This document shows positions 1 to 9,103 of a DNA stretch of 64,000 nt, piece after piece; within the stretch, counting starts at the first letter, position 1, and each line of letters starts with the position of its first letter. The notes under the pieces are model-generated. The model was not told the DNA's origin and searched no databases. It saw only the letters and a program-made list of their open reading frames with translations. Source of the DNA: Roseobacter sp. MED193 (GTDB lineage Bacteria; Pseudomonadota; Alphaproteobacteria; Rhodobacterales; Rhodobacteraceae); contig NZ_CH902583.1 in NCBI RefSeq assembly GCF_000152965.1, forward strand, positions 653,343-717,342, given 5' to 3'. The translations under genes were made by a program, and so were the position numbers.

Positions 1-1
1 T

Positions 2-1741
2 TCCCTTTCCATGGCCGGGATCCCGCCCTTCAACGGTTTCCTCTCTAAGGAGATGATGCTTGAAGAGACCGTGCATACGCTCTGGGGCGGCTCACACTAT
101 GTGGTGCCCGCATTGGCACTGGTGGCAGCGCTGTTTTCGGCGGCCTATTCCTTCCGCTTTATTGGCCATGTGTTTTTGGGCAAAACCCGCGACGACTACC
201 CAGCCAAGCCCCATGATCCGGGCTTTGGCATGTGGGCAGGTCCGGCCCTACTGATCACGCTGGTGATCCTGATCGGGCTGTTTTCCGCCAAGCTAGCCGG
301 ACCACTGGTGGCGGTTGCCGCTGGGGCAGTCATTGGCGGCGCTGAGCTGCCCTATTATTCTCTCAAGCTCTGGCATGGTTTGACCCCTGCGCTCTATATG
401 TCCGCAGTGGCTGTGATTGGCGGTTTGATCCTGCTCAAGATGCACGCGCCCCTGATGCGCGCCTGGAATGCAGCACCGCGCCCAGAGGCAAAGCAGATCT
501 TTGACGCTGTGATGCGCACCCTTACAAAACTATCGCAGATCGTGACCGATGGTCTGCACAATGGCGCCATCACCCGCTATGCCTTCTTGATGATGCTCTT
601 TATCATCGGCATCAGCTACTATGCCTATTCAACTGGAACGGTTGCGACCCCTACACGTGACGTGCAGGCCATCGGAGCCATCCCCGCCATTGCCTGGTTC
701 TGCCTGGTTGTCGCAACTTTGGCTGTGGTTGCCAAACATCGCCAGCGGCAGCTGTCGCTGGTGCTGATCGGTGTGGTCGGCCTGGTGGTCTCACTTGGGT
801 TCAATTACCTCTCAGCGCCGGACCTGGCCTTGACCCAGCTGTCGGTCGAAGTGGTCACCATGGTGCTGTTGCTCCTGGCACTGAATTTCATGCCCAAAGA
901 CAGTCCTGTCGAGGCCCCCATGTGGGTGCGCCTGCGTGATGGCGGTATAGCAGTGGTCGGCGGGTTGGGGGCGGCAGCGCTGATCTATGCGCTGATGCTG
1001 CGCGATTTCGCCCTGCCCAGCATTTCGGAGTTCCACCTGGCCAATTCCTACAAAGGCGGCGGCGGCACCAATGTGGTCAATGTGATCCTAGTGGATTTCC
1101 GCGGCTATGACACCTTTGGCGAGATCATCGTTCTGGGCATTGCTGCCTTGGTCATCTACGCCCTGACGGAGGCGGTGCTCGGCACTCGGGTGCGGGCCTA
1201 TCTGCTCAACCGCAAACCCGATATGCCCCAGGCGGGCGATGCACATCCGATGATGATGGTTGTCGCCACACGGGTGATGATGCCACTGGCGCTGATGGTT
1301 GCCGCCTATATCTTCTTCCGTGGCCACAACCTGCCAGGGGGCGGCTTTATTGCCGGTCTGATCGCGGCCATCGCCCTGTTGATGCAATATATGGCCTCTG
1401 GCTTTAGCTGGGCCTCAGAGCGGCAACGGATGTTTTATCACGGCACCATTGGATCTGGGGTGCTTATCGCGGCCGCCACGGGACTTGGCTCCTGGTTCAG
1501 CGGCTCGCCCTTCCTGACCAGCGCCTTTGGCTATCTGCATTGGGCGCCGCTGGAAGAGTTTGAATGGGCCACCGCGGCGCTGTTTGACCTTGGGGTCTTC
1601 CTGGCCGTGGTTGGTGCGGTGCTGTTGGCGCTGGAAAGCCTGGCGCGCTTTGCCTGGCAGCCGGGCATTTCCTCGGAACATGCGATGGATATCAACCCGG
1701 CACGCGACGACGCGGCTGAAGCAGCTGAGGGCGAGGCATGA
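2..1741 (+). CDS. mrpA: Mrp Na+/H+ antiporter subunit A fused to subunit B (5' partial)
   Basis: This is the C-terminal part of the large membrane subunit of a multisubunit Na+/H+ (or K+/H+) antiporter. The reading frame is already open at base 2, and the SLSMAGIPPFNGFLSKE stretch is an internal motif of MrpA, so the true start lies before the window. It has the end of the proton-conducting domain, then the DUF4040-type helices (around LSAPDLALTQL), then an MnhB domain recognisable by FFRGHNLPGGGFIAGL. No separate mrpB follows, so A and B are fused, as in other alphaproteobacterial Pha/Mrp systems. The stop overlaps the mrpC start by 4 bases (ATGA), which suggests translational coupling. Confidence 0.93.
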   Translation, partial: SLSMAGIPPFNGFLSKEMMLEETVHTLWGGSHYVVPALALVAALFSAAYSFRFIGHVFLGKTRDDYPAKPHDPGFGMWAGPALLITLVILIGLFSAKLAGPLVAVAAGAVIGGAELPYYSLKLWHGLTPALYMSAVAVIGGLILLKMHAPLMRAWNAAPRPEAKQIFDAVMRTLTKLSQIVTDGLHNGAITRYAFLMMLFIIGISYYAYSTGTVATPTRDVQAIGAIPAIAWFCLVVATLAVVAKHRQRQLSLVLIGVVGLVVSLGFNYLSAPDLALTQLSVEVVTMVLLLLALNFMPKDSPVEAPMWVRLRDGGIAVVGGLGAAALIYALMLRDFALPSISEFHLANSYKGGGGTNVVNVILVDFRGYDTFGEIIVLGIAALVIYALTEAVLGTRVRAYLLNRKPDMPQAGDAHPMMMVVATRVMMPLALMVAAYIFFRGHNLPGGGFIAGLIAAIALLMQYMASGFSWASERQRMFYHGTIGSGVLIAAATGLGSWFSGSPFLTSAFGYLHWAPLEEFEWATAALFDLGVFLAVVGAVLLALESLARFAWQPGISSEHAMDINPARDDAAEAAEGEA

Positions 1742-2112
1742 GCATGACCTTTTTGAACATCGAATTCCTCGTGGCCTCCGCCGTGGGTCTGCTCACTGCT
1801 GCTGGCATCTATCTGATCCTGCGACGGCGCACCTTTCCGGTGATCCTTGGGCTGTCCTTGTTGACCTATGGGGTCAATATCTTCCTCTTCGCCTCGGGTC
1901 GGCTGATGGTCAACGCGCCCCCTATCCTGAACAAATACGCCGAGGTGCCCTATACCGACCCGCTGCCCCAGGCGCTGGTACTGACGGCCATCGTTATCTC
2001 CTTTGGCATGACGGCTGTGGTGGTGATGATCGCCCTGGCCGCCTATCTGTCAGCGCGTGATGACAAGATTGATATGCCCCATCATCCCGAAGACGAAGGG
2101 GAAGACGCATGA
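1738..2112 (+). CDS. mrpC: Mrp antiporter subunit C
   Basis: This 124-residue inner-membrane protein is homologous to NuoK, with three predicted transmembrane helices (around residues 7-24, 28-46 and 78-105). The segment RRTFPVILGLSLLTYGVNIFL is typical of MnhC/MrpC, and length matches the family. It forms part of the membrane core with subunits A and D. The start is fixed by the ATGA overlap with the preceding A/B fusion, and its own stop overlaps mrpD by 4 bases. The acidic tail (HPEDEGEDA) is cytoplasmic or periplasmic and probably not functional. Confidence 0.93.
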   Translation: MSMTFLNIEFLVASAVGLLTAAGIYLILRRRTFPVILGLSLLTYGVNIFLFASGRLMVNAPPILNKYAEVPYTDPLPQALVLTAIVISFGMTAVVVMIALAAYLSARDDKIDMPHHPEDEGEDA

Positions 2113-3674
2113 ACCATTTCCTGATTGCCCCTGTGGTTCTGCCCGCACTGGTAGCGCCCTTTATCATCATGGTGGTGCGCCACCACATGGATCTGACCCG
2201 GATCTTCTCTCTAGCCAGCACAGTTTTGCTCTTGGCGATCTCGTTGGTACTGGCGGCGCAGGCCTCCACCGGTGAGGTGCAGGTCTATGAGCTGGGCAAT
2301 TGGTCAGCGCCCTTTGGCATCGTGCTGGTGCTGGACAGATTGTCGGCGATGATGGTGTTGTTGACCTCGGTGCTGGCGCTGATCATTAACCTTTATGTGA
2401 TTGGTTCCGGCTGGGACAAACGCGGCGCCAATTTCCATGCCTTATTCCAGTTCCAACTGATGGGCATCATCGGTGCCTTTCTCACAGGAGACGCCTTTAA
2501 CCTATTTGTTTTCTTCGAGGTTCTGTTGATCGCCTCCTACGGTTTGATGATCCATTCCGGCGGCACCCGGCGGTTTCAGGCGGGCGTGCAATATGTGGTC
2601 TACAATCTCTTGGGCTCGACCCTCTTCCTGTTTGCGCTTGGCACGCTCTATTCGGTGACGGGGACGCTCAACATGGCCGACCTAGCGGTGCGTGTGGCCG
2701 AAATTCCGGCTGAAGACACAGCCTTGCTCCGTGTTGGCGCTGTGATGCTGCTCTTGGTCTTTGCCATCAAGGCCGCGGTCATTCCGCTGCATTTCTGGCT
2801 TCCGGCTTCCTACGCCAATGCGCCGCTCCCAGTGGCCGCGCTCTTTGCCATCATGACCAAGGTTGGTGCCTATGCCATCCTGCGTATGTATACGCTGGTC
2901 TTTGGTCCGGATTTGGGCACGACCGAGGGGCTCGCCGGAGCCTGGCTGATGCCGGCTGCGCTGGTCACGCTGATGATCGGCGCCATTGGCATTCTGGGCT
3001 CGTACCGTATCGGCCGCCTCGTGGCCTTTGGCGCCATCACATCCATGGGCACGTTGCTGACCGCCATCGCGCTGTTCTCCCCTGAAAGCGTCGCCGCCGC
3101 GCTCTATTACACCCTGCATTCCACCCTGGCGGCGGCCTTCCTGTTTCTGGTCGCTGATCTGATCTCAGAACGCCAGGGGATCGAAATCACCGCCCAGCGC
3201 CTTATGCCCCAAAGCGGGCTGATTGCGGTATTGTTCTTTACCGGCGCCATTGCCATGGCAGGTATGCCGCCGCTCTCCGGCTTCCTCGGCAAACTGCTGG
3301 TCCTGGATGCGGCGCGCGACCATGGTATGGTCTGGTGGATCTGGGGGACAATCCTTATTGGTTCGCTGATCACCATCCTTGGCATGGCCCGGGCGGGCAG
3401 CCTGTTGTTCTGGAAAAGCCATAGCATCCCCGTAGCCCCCTCCGCCGAGACCAGCCAGCAGCCCTACGAGGAAGAGGCCAACGAGCAGGACGACACCGCA
3501 GAGCGCAGCGCCCCTGCAGCACTGCCCTTTGTCGCCTGCTTTGCTTTGCTGAGCGGCCTAATCCTGCTGACCATCTTTGCCGGTCCGGCCAGTCACTATG
3601 CGGAGGCCACGGCAGCGCAGCTGTTTGCGCCTGAGATCTATATCGAGGCCGTGCTTGGAAAGGTCACACCATGA
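2109..3674 (+). CDS. mrpD: Mrp antiporter subunit D
   Basis: This 521-residue polytopic protein belongs to the proton-antiporter-M family shared with NuoL/M/N. The charged residues expected for ion translocation are visible: Glu137 in NLFVFFEVLL, and Lys221 in FAIKAAVIPLHFWLP. An acidic, low-complexity insert around residues 440-460 (EEEANEQDDTAE) sits between late transmembrane helices and is probably a cytoplasmic loop. The gene overlaps mrpC and mrpE by 4 bases on each side, so all subunits are probably made from one message. Within the family it is a Mrp D subunit rather than a complex I subunit, because the neighbours are MrpC, E, F and G. Confidence 0.95.
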   Translation: MNHFLIAPVVLPALVAPFIIMVVRHHMDLTRIFSLASTVLLLAISLVLAAQASTGEVQVYELGNWSAPFGIVLVLDRLSAMMVLLTSVLALIINLYVIGSGWDKRGANFHALFQFQLMGIIGAFLTGDAFNLFVFFEVLLIASYGLMIHSGGTRRFQAGVQYVVYNLLGSTLFLFALGTLYSVTGTLNMADLAVRVAEIPAEDTALLRVGAVMLLLVFAIKAAVIPLHFWLPASYANAPLPVAALFAIMTKVGAYAILRMYTLVFGPDLGTTEGLAGAWLMPAALVTLMIGAIGILGSYRIGRLVAFGAITSMGTLLTAIALFSPESVAAALYYTLHSTLAAAFLFLVADLISERQGIEITAQRLMPQSGLIAVLFFTGAIAMAGMPPLSGFLGKLLVLDAARDHGMVWWIWGTILIGSLITILGMARAGSLLFWKSHSIPVAPSAETSQQPYEEEANEQDDTAERSAPAALPFVACFALLSGLILLTIFAGPASHYAEATAAQLFAPEIYIEAVLGKVTP

Positions 3675-4168
3675 GACTGTTAAGGCGGCTGCTGCCGCAT
3701 CCAATCCTGACACTGCTGTTGACCCTGGCCTGGGTCTTGCTGACAAGCACATGGACATTGAACTCCCTGGTCTTTGGCTTTTTGCTGGGGCTGTTAATCC
3801 CCTTCTTGACCCAACCCTACTGGCCCCAGCAGATGCGGCTGAAAAAGCCGATCAAGATCATCGAGTACATCCTGATAGTGCTCTATGATATTGTGGTCGC
3901 CAATGTGATCGTGGCCCGTATCGTGGTGTTCAAACCCAATGCCAAACGCCAGCCTGCCTGGATCGCGGTGCCGCTGGATCTTCTTACCCCCGAAGCGATT
4001 TCGGTTCTTGCAGGGACCATCACCATGACGCCCGGAACCGTTGCGGCGGATGTCTCGGCTGAAGGTCACGCGCTTTTGGTGCATTGCCTGGATGCCCCCG
4101 ATCCGGATGCAGTGCGCGATGAAATCAAGCAGCGCTATGAGCGCCGGCTAAAGGAGATTTTCGAATGA
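3671..4168 (+). CDS. mrpE: Mrp antiporter subunit E
   Basis: This 165-residue MnhE/MrpE subunit has two hydrophobic segments near the N-terminus (about residues 9-27 and 28-48) followed by a cytoplasmic domain. The segment AGTITMTPGTVAADVS is the family signature. MrpE is needed for assembly or full activity of the antiporter rather than for ion conduction itself. Start and stop are both in 4-base overlaps (with mrpD and mrpF). Confidence 0.93.
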   Translation: MRLLRRLLPHPILTLLLTLAWVLLTSTWTLNSLVFGFLLGLLIPFLTQPYWPQQMRLKKPIKIIEYILIVLYDIVVANVIVARIVVFKPNAKRQPAWIAVPLDLLTPEAISVLAGTITMTPGTVAADVSAEGHALLVHCLDAPDPDAVRDEIKQRYERRLKEIFE

Positions 4169-4437
4169 TCATTACCTATGCCACGCATTTTGCCTTTATC
4201 TGCTTTGCCCTCGCAATTCTGATGAACCTGTGGAAAATCATCACTGCCGGGGAAATCGCTGACCGAATTCTGGCGCTGGATTCTATGTTCATCAACGCGC
4301 TGGCTCTGATGATCCTCTATGGCATTGCTCTGGGCAGCGAGGTCTATTTCGAGGCCTCCTTGATTATTGCCATGCTCGGCTTTGTCTCTACCGTGGCCTA
4401 TGCGCGCTTTATCCTGCGCGGCAATATTATCGAGTGA
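4165..4437 (+). CDS. mrpF: Mrp antiporter subunit F
   Basis: This 90-residue protein with three transmembrane helices is the MrpF/PhaF subunit. The pattern ADRILALDSMFINALALMIL is characteristic: a conserved Asp-Arg at the start of the second helix, and a further Asp. It is separated from mrpG by only 15 bases, which contain a strong Shine-Dalgarno (GAGGAGG). Confidence 0.93.
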   Translation: MIITYATHFAFICFALAILMNLWKIITAGEIADRILALDSMFINALALMILYGIALGSEVYFEASLIIAMLGFVSTVAYARFILRGNIIE

Positions 4438-4452
4438 TGAGAGGAGGATCGC

Positions 4453-4827
4453 ATGTTCTATGAATACCTGATCGCCGCCTTTTTAGTCATGGCAGGCCTG
4501 TTTGGTTTTGTTGGCTCCTTTGGCCTGCTCAAGCTCAATGACCCGATGTCGCGCCTGCATGCGCCCACCAAGGCCACAACACTGGGTGTGGGCGGGGTGC
4601 TCTTGGCCTCGATGTTGCATGGGGCAATGATCGAGGGAGACCCGTCGCTGCACGAGCTGATGATCACCCTGTTTTTGTTTCTCACCGCCCCGGTCACGGC
4701 ACTGTTTATTGCCAAGGTCCATATTCACCGGCATGAAACAAGGCAAAGCCTGCCTAAGGCCGGCGAAGATGGCCTCTGGGCCACCCATGATGTGGCTGAG
4801 ACCGCCCCAGAAACAGACAAGACCTAG
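4453..4827 (+). CDS. mrpG: Mrp antiporter subunit G
   Basis: This 124-residue subunit is MnhG/PhaG. It has three transmembrane helices and the family motif GLLKLNDPMSRLHAPTKATT after the first helix. It is the last gene of the operon. The order A/B-C-D-E-F-G with A and B fused is the six-gene form of the Mrp operon. The GAGGAGG ribosome-binding site ends 6 bases before the ATG. The complex exports Na+ or K+ in exchange for protons and would serve pH and sodium tolerance, which fits a marine bacterium. Confidence 0.94.
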   Translation: MFYEYLIAAFLVMAGLFGFVGSFGLLKLNDPMSRLHAPTKATTLGVGGVLLASMLHGAMIEGDPSLHELMITLFLFLTAPVTALFIAKVHIHRHETRQSLPKAGEDGLWATHDVAETAPETDKT

Positions 4828-4895
4828 CGCCCGCAGCAACAGGGCCATAGGGTCGCACCAGCACGAAAGGTCTGCGCATCATGCGCGCTTTTTCT

Positions 4896-4934
4896 CACGT
4901 GCCTTGTGCCATTTGTTCTGGCGCAAGGCACGTG
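4896..4934. repeat. 15-bp inverted repeat between mrpG and the selD fusion
   Basis: Bases 4896-4910 and 4920-4934 form a 15-bp stem with one G-T pair and a 9-base loop. No U-tract follows on either strand, so it is not a classical intrinsic terminator. Just before it, GCGC-atcat-GCGC followed by TTTTT (4874-4893) could be a weak terminator for the mrp operon. The repeat lies 53 bases upstream of the selD-fusion start and could act as an mRNA structure or operator. Confidence 0.6.
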
Positions 4935-4987
4935 CCAACGGGCAGCCCTAGATAGGCTGTGACGCACTGACAAAAAGGCACAGTCTC

Positions 4988-7147
4988 ATGCATAGCGCTC
5001 CTCTTCCGGCAACCAAAGATGTGGTCCTGATTGGCGGCGGTCATGCCCATGCGCTGGTGCTATTAAAGTGGGGTATGCGCCCGCTGGCCGGCGCGCGGCT
5101 CACTCTGATCAACCCCGGCCCTACCGCGCCCTATTCCGGCATGTTGCCGGGCTTTGTCGCCGGGCATTACCAGCGTGAAGACCTCGATATTGATCTGGTC
5201 GGACTGGTGCGTTTTTCTGGCGCCCGCCTGATCCTGGGGGCGGCTGACGGGCTGGATCCACGCGCGCGCATGGTCCATGTGCCCGGGCGAGCGCCCATTG
5301 CCTATGATCTGGCCTCGATTGACGTCGGCATCACCTCTGAAATGCCTGATCTGCCGGGTTTTGCCGATCATGGCGTCCCGGCCAAACCGCTTGGCGTCTT
5401 TGCCCAGTCCTGGGACCAGTTTCGCAATGGCAGTGGACCGGCCAATATCGCCGCCATCGGCGGCGGTGTCGCCGGGGCCGAGCTGGTCCTGGCCATGGCC
5501 CATGCTCTGTCACAACAGGGGCGGCTGGGTCAGGCCACCCTGATCGACAGCGGCCCGGTTCTCGGACAGGCCAGCCCAGAGGTCGCCAAACGCCTGCGCC
5601 GCGCCTTTAGTGAACATCGTGTCACCCTGGTTGAGAATACCGGCGTTGCGCGCATTGAGCCCGGCCTGGTCCATCTGACGGACGGGCGCATGGTGCTCTC
5701 GGATTTCACCACTGGTGCCGCCGGAGCCCGCCCACACGACTGGATTGCAAACTGCGGCCTCAAGCTGCATCAGGGATTTGTCGCCGTTGATGAAACGCTG
5801 CAAAGCTCTGATGCAGACATCTTTGCGGTGGGCGATTGCGCCCATCTCGCGTTTTCGCCCCGCCCCAAGGCCGGCGTCTATGCGGTAAGACAGGCCCCCA
5901 TTTTGCACCATAACCTGCGGGCCCGCCTGACCCAGGACCCCCTGCGCAGATACAAACCACAAAAGGACTACCTCAAACTGATCTCCATGGGCCGCAAAGA
6001 GGCCCTGGGGGATCGCTTTGGGCTTCAGTTCTCAGGCGGTTTGGTTTGGGGATGGAAAGATCGGATCGATCAAAACTTTATGGAGCAGTTCCGCCACCTG
6101 CCCAAGATGGAGCAGCCAAAACTGCCCCCGGAACACACCCATGATCTGCCAGAAGCCCTAGGCGAGAAACCCATGTGCGGCGGCTGTGGTGCCAAGGCCG
6201 GTCGTGGCGCGCTACGTCGGGCGCTGTCGGCCCTGGGGCCCATGCAGCGCCCAGATGTGAGCCCCCTGCCCGGCGATGACGCGGCTTTGGTGCAGACAGG
6301 CAAGGTCCAGCAAGTGATCTCAACCGATCATCTGCGCGCCTTTGTGCAGGACCCAGTGATGATGACACGGATTGCTGCGATACATGCCTTGGGCGATATT
6401 TGGGCCATGGCGGCCGCGCCGCAGGTGGCCACTGCGAATCTGATCCTGCCCCGCCTGTCGCCTGCCCTGCAACAGCGGAGTCTGAGCGAAATCATGGCCA
6501 CAGCCGGCGAAGTGTTTCAGGCGGCTGGGGCGGATATCGTCGGCGGCCACACCTCTATCGGGGATGAGCTTTCCATTGGTTTCACCGTGACAGGACTGTG
6601 CTCGTCGCAGCCCATAACCCTGGCCGGAGCCAAGCCCAGTGATGTGTTGATCCTGACCAAACCCATCGGTTCTGGCGTGATCATGGCGGCTGAAATGTCT
6701 AGCGATGCCAAGGGAGAATGGGTCGCAGCAGCGCTAACGCAGATGTGCCAACCCCAAGGTGCCGCCGCGCGCATCCTGTCAGAGGCTCATGCAATGACCG
6801 ATGTCACCGGCTTTGGTCTCGCAGGGCATCTCTTGGGGCTCTGCGAGGCTTCTGGCCTGGCAGCGACCCTCGACCTTAGTGCAGTCCCGATGATGCAGGG
6901 CGCCATTGCGCTGAGCGCGCGCGGCATCCGCTCTTCTTTGTTTGAGGAAAACCGCAGCCTTGCGCCAAATCTGGCACTCGGGCCAGAGGCTGATCTGCTG
7001 TTTGATCCACAAACCGCCGGGGGATTACTGGCCGCGGTCAGCGCCGACGCGGCTGATGGCCTGCTAGAGCAGCTCAGATCCGAAGGCTACCCGGCTGCCA
7101 AGATCGGTGGCCTATCTGACGGCCTTCCCGGTCTCACGCTGGTCTAA
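4988..7147 (+). CDS. selD: Bifunctional FAD-dependent oxidoreductase / selenide, water dikinase
   Basis: This 719-residue fusion has an N-terminal FAD/NAD-binding oxidoreductase domain (about 1-380) and a C-terminal SelD domain (about 395-719). The first begins with DVVLIGGGHAHALVL and has a second nucleotide motif, IGGGVAGAE, near 158 and DIFAVGDCAH near 278. SelD makes selenophosphate from selenide and ATP. Its active-site region reads C397-G-G-C400-G-A-K403, so the enzyme uses Cys rather than selenocysteine. The partner gene selU follows convergently with a 4-base overlap of the 3' ends. The oxidoreductase half is NDH-2-like in fold and may reduce the selenium substrate, but that role is inferred. 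No selA, selB or selC is in view. Confidence 0.93.
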   Translation: MHSAPLPATKDVVLIGGGHAHALVLLKWGMRPLAGARLTLINPGPTAPYSGMLPGFVAGHYQREDLDIDLVGLVRFSGARLILGAADGLDPRARMVHVPGRAPIAYDLASIDVGITSEMPDLPGFADHGVPAKPLGVFAQSWDQFRNGSGPANIAAIGGGVAGAELVLAMAHALSQQGRLGQATLIDSGPVLGQASPEVAKRLRRAFSEHRVTLVENTGVARIEPGLVHLTDGRMVLSDFTTGAAGARPHDWIANCGLKLHQGFVAVDETLQSSDADIFAVGDCAHLAFSPRPKAGVYAVRQAPILHHNLRARLTQDPLRRYKPQKDYLKLISMGRKEALGDRFGLQFSGGLVWGWKDRIDQNFMEQFRHLPKMEQPKLPPEHTHDLPEALGEKPMCGGCGAKAGRGALRRALSALGPMQRPDVSPLPGDDAALVQTGKVQQVISTDHLRAFVQDPVMMTRIAAIHALGDIWAMAAAPQVATANLILPRLSPALQQRSLSEIMATAGEVFQAAGADIVGGHTSIGDELSIGFTVTGLCSSQPITLAGAKPSDVLILTKPIGSGVIMAAEMSSDAKGEWVAAALTQMCQPQGAAARILSEAHAMTDVTGFGLAGHLLGLCEASGLAATLDLSAVPMMQGAIALSARGIRSSLFEENRSLAPNLALGPEADLLFDPQTAGGLLAAVSADAADGLLEQLRSEGYPAAKIGGLSDGLPGLTLV

Positions 7148-8211
7148 ACGGCTGAATCCATAGATTGTTGCAGCAGATCCCAGGTCTGTTGGGCCACCCG
7201 GTCAAGATCAGACTCGCACATTTGCCCCAGATCCAGTTCAGCAACAGTGTCTGCACCATTGACGCGCTGTGATTTCAGGTAAGCGGGGTCATAGTGATCC
7301 TGCATCAAGGCCAGGGTCAACGCCGGTTTATTGCCCGCACTGATCAGATCGAACCAGTGGTCAATCACCGCATTGGCGCGATGCCCTCGCAGGTAGCCCA
7401 GTTTTTCGCGCAGCTTCTCGCTGTCTGACAGGATATCATCATAGGCCTGGGTCAGATAGCGGCAGCGTGCACCAACCGGTGCCTGCACCAGAATCCGAGG
7501 TGCCTGTTTCATGGCGCGCCACAGGCTGGGCGGGATAATCCGTTCCCCGACCTTGCTGGACTCGGCCTCCACCAAAACCGGGCAGGCAGGATCCATCTGC
7601 AGCAACGCCTGCGCCAGGGCACTCTCAAACGCCTTTTGGCTGGGCTGCGGCTGCGCTGTTCCCCCCAGCAATGAGCCCCGGTGATTGGCCAGGCCTTCCA
7701 GATCCAGCACCTGTCCTCCCAAGGCCCGCACCCGCTGCAACAATTCGGTTTTGGCGCTGCCGGTATAACCATCCAGAGCGATCAGGCGAAACGGCAGCGT
7801 CTGCTCATACAGATAGCCATAAACGAGGCGCCGGTAGCTTTGATAGCCGCCCTCAACCAGGGCTGCGCGCCAGCCGATCTGGCTCAACATCCACGAAAAA
7901 CTGCCCGAGCGCTGCCCTCCCCGCCAGCAATAGACCAACGGACGCCAGCCGCCGTCATGATGGCTGAGGCTGTGCTCAATACTGTTGGCGGCATTGCGAA
8001 ACACCAGAGCCGCCCCCAGTTTACGGGCCTTAAAGGGGCTGTCCTGCACATAGATTGTGCCCACCTCGGCCCGCTCTTCGTTGCTCAGCACTGGCAGGTT
8101 GATGGCGCCGGGAATATGATCTTCGGCAAATTCCGCAGGGCTGCGCACATCAATGACCGTATCATAACCGTGGGCCAAGATATCTTGCAGGGTTTCGTAG
8201 CGATTGGGCAT
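7144..8211 (-). CDS. selU: tRNA 2-selenouridine synthase
   Basis: This 355-residue enzyme (also called MnmH/YbbB) replaces the sulfur of 2-thiouridine at the tRNA wobble position with selenium, using selenophosphate from SelD. The N-terminal rhodanese domain carries the catalytic Cys95 in VYCWRGGQRSGS. A P-loop follows at residues 147-154 (GYTGSAKT), and the C-terminal half is helical. Length matches the family. Its position tail-to-tail with the selD fusion strongly supports the assignment and says what the selenophosphate is used for here. Confidence 0.95.
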   Translation of the reverse strand: MPNRYETLQDILAHGYDTVIDVRSPAEFAEDHIPGAINLPVLSNEERAEVGTIYVQDSPFKARKLGAALVFRNAANSIEHSLSHHDGGWRPLVYCWRGGQRSGSFSWMLSQIGWRAALVEGGYQSYRRLVYGYLYEQTLPFRLIALDGYTGSAKTELLQRVRALGGQVLDLEGLANHRGSLLGGTAQPQPSQKAFESALAQALLQMDPACPVLVEAESSKVGERIIPPSLWRAMKQAPRILVQAPVGARCRYLTQAYDDILSDSEKLREKLGYLRGHRANAVIDHWFDLISAGNKPALTLALMQDHYDPAYLKSQRVNGADTVAELDLGQMCESDLDRVAQQTWDLLQQSMDSAV

Positions 8212-8284
8212 GGGTTTGATTTACCGCGCGTGGGGCCTGAATAATAGTGCAAATTCATCAGACCCACCAAAGTCGCCAGGATGC

Positions 8285-9043
8285 TCAGATGAGTCGTGGC
8301 GCGGCGGTCTCTTCAGCTGCGGCCTCTTCATGCAGCGCCTCTTCTTGCTGTGCTGATGCCACATCCCTATCATCATGGTCTCCCTCTTCAAAGAAGGGTT
8401 CGATCAGCTCTGGCCCCGTCGCACGGTTGCTATTCACCCGTGGTGACACCCTGTGCATTTGCAGGCGCTCTTCTGGCCCTGGCTGCATCAAGGTCGCAGC
8501 GCCCTTGCCCGCCTCTCCCAGCCAAAGCGGCCAATCCTGAGACGCCAGTACCAAGGGCATCCGGTGGTGGATCGCCCCCAGCGTTTGATTGGCGGCGGTG
8601 GTGACGATGGCGCAGGTTTTCTGCGCCTCCTGTCCCCAGCTCTGCCAGATCCCGGCAAAGGCCAGCGGCGTCTGATCTGCGGCCTGAATATACCAAGGCA
8701 GCCGTTTGCCCGCGGCATCCTTGGTCCATTCGTAAAACCCTGATGCCGGTATCAGACAGCGCCGCGCCCGGCAGGCCTCGGCAAAGGCGGGTTTCCGCGC
8801 CAGGGTCTCGGCACGGGCACTGATCAGCAACGGCCCGGCAGTTTCGCTGTCATACCAATGTGGCAAGAACCCCCAGCGCATCGCCACCAGTTGACGTGCC
8901 GCACCCTCTGCCTTGATCACATGTATCGGGTTGGTGGGGCAGATGTTGTAGTTGGGCAGCCTCGGCAGGTTATTGGCCGGGCTGGCCGCAAACAGCCGCG
9001 CCATGGCGTCATCCGGCTGGGTCAGGGAAAAACGTCCACACAT
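8285..9043 (-). CDS. YedK/HMCES-type abasic-site DNA-protein crosslink protein
   Basis: This 252-residue protein is of the SOS response-associated peptidase (SRAP) family. Cys2, exposed after removal of Met1, covalently traps abasic sites in single-stranded DNA. MCGRFSLTQ at the N-terminus, PASGFYEW (active-site Glu) in the middle and the conserved HHRMPLVL (active-site His) are all present. The last 30 or so residues are acidic and Ala/Glu-rich, which is a lineage extension rather than part of the fold. I see no paired GTTC or GAAC LexA half-sites just upstream. Confidence 0.93.
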   Translation of the reverse strand: MCGRFSLTQPDDAMARLFAASPANNLPRLPNYNICPTNPIHVIKAEGAARQLVAMRWGFLPHWYDSETAGPLLISARAETLARKPAFAEACRARRCLIPASGFYEWTKDAAGKRLPWYIQAADQTPLAFAGIWQSWGQEAQKTCAIVTTAANQTLGAIHHRMPLVLASQDWPLWLGEAGKGAATLMQPGPEERLQMHRVSPRVNSNRATGPELIEPFFEEGDHDDRDVASAQQEEALHEEAAAEETAAPRLI

Positions 9044-9103
9044 GGGCCAAGGCTAGCGAGTCCGTGCCCAATGAGCCAGCCCCATGGGCACCACTGAACA
9101 GAG

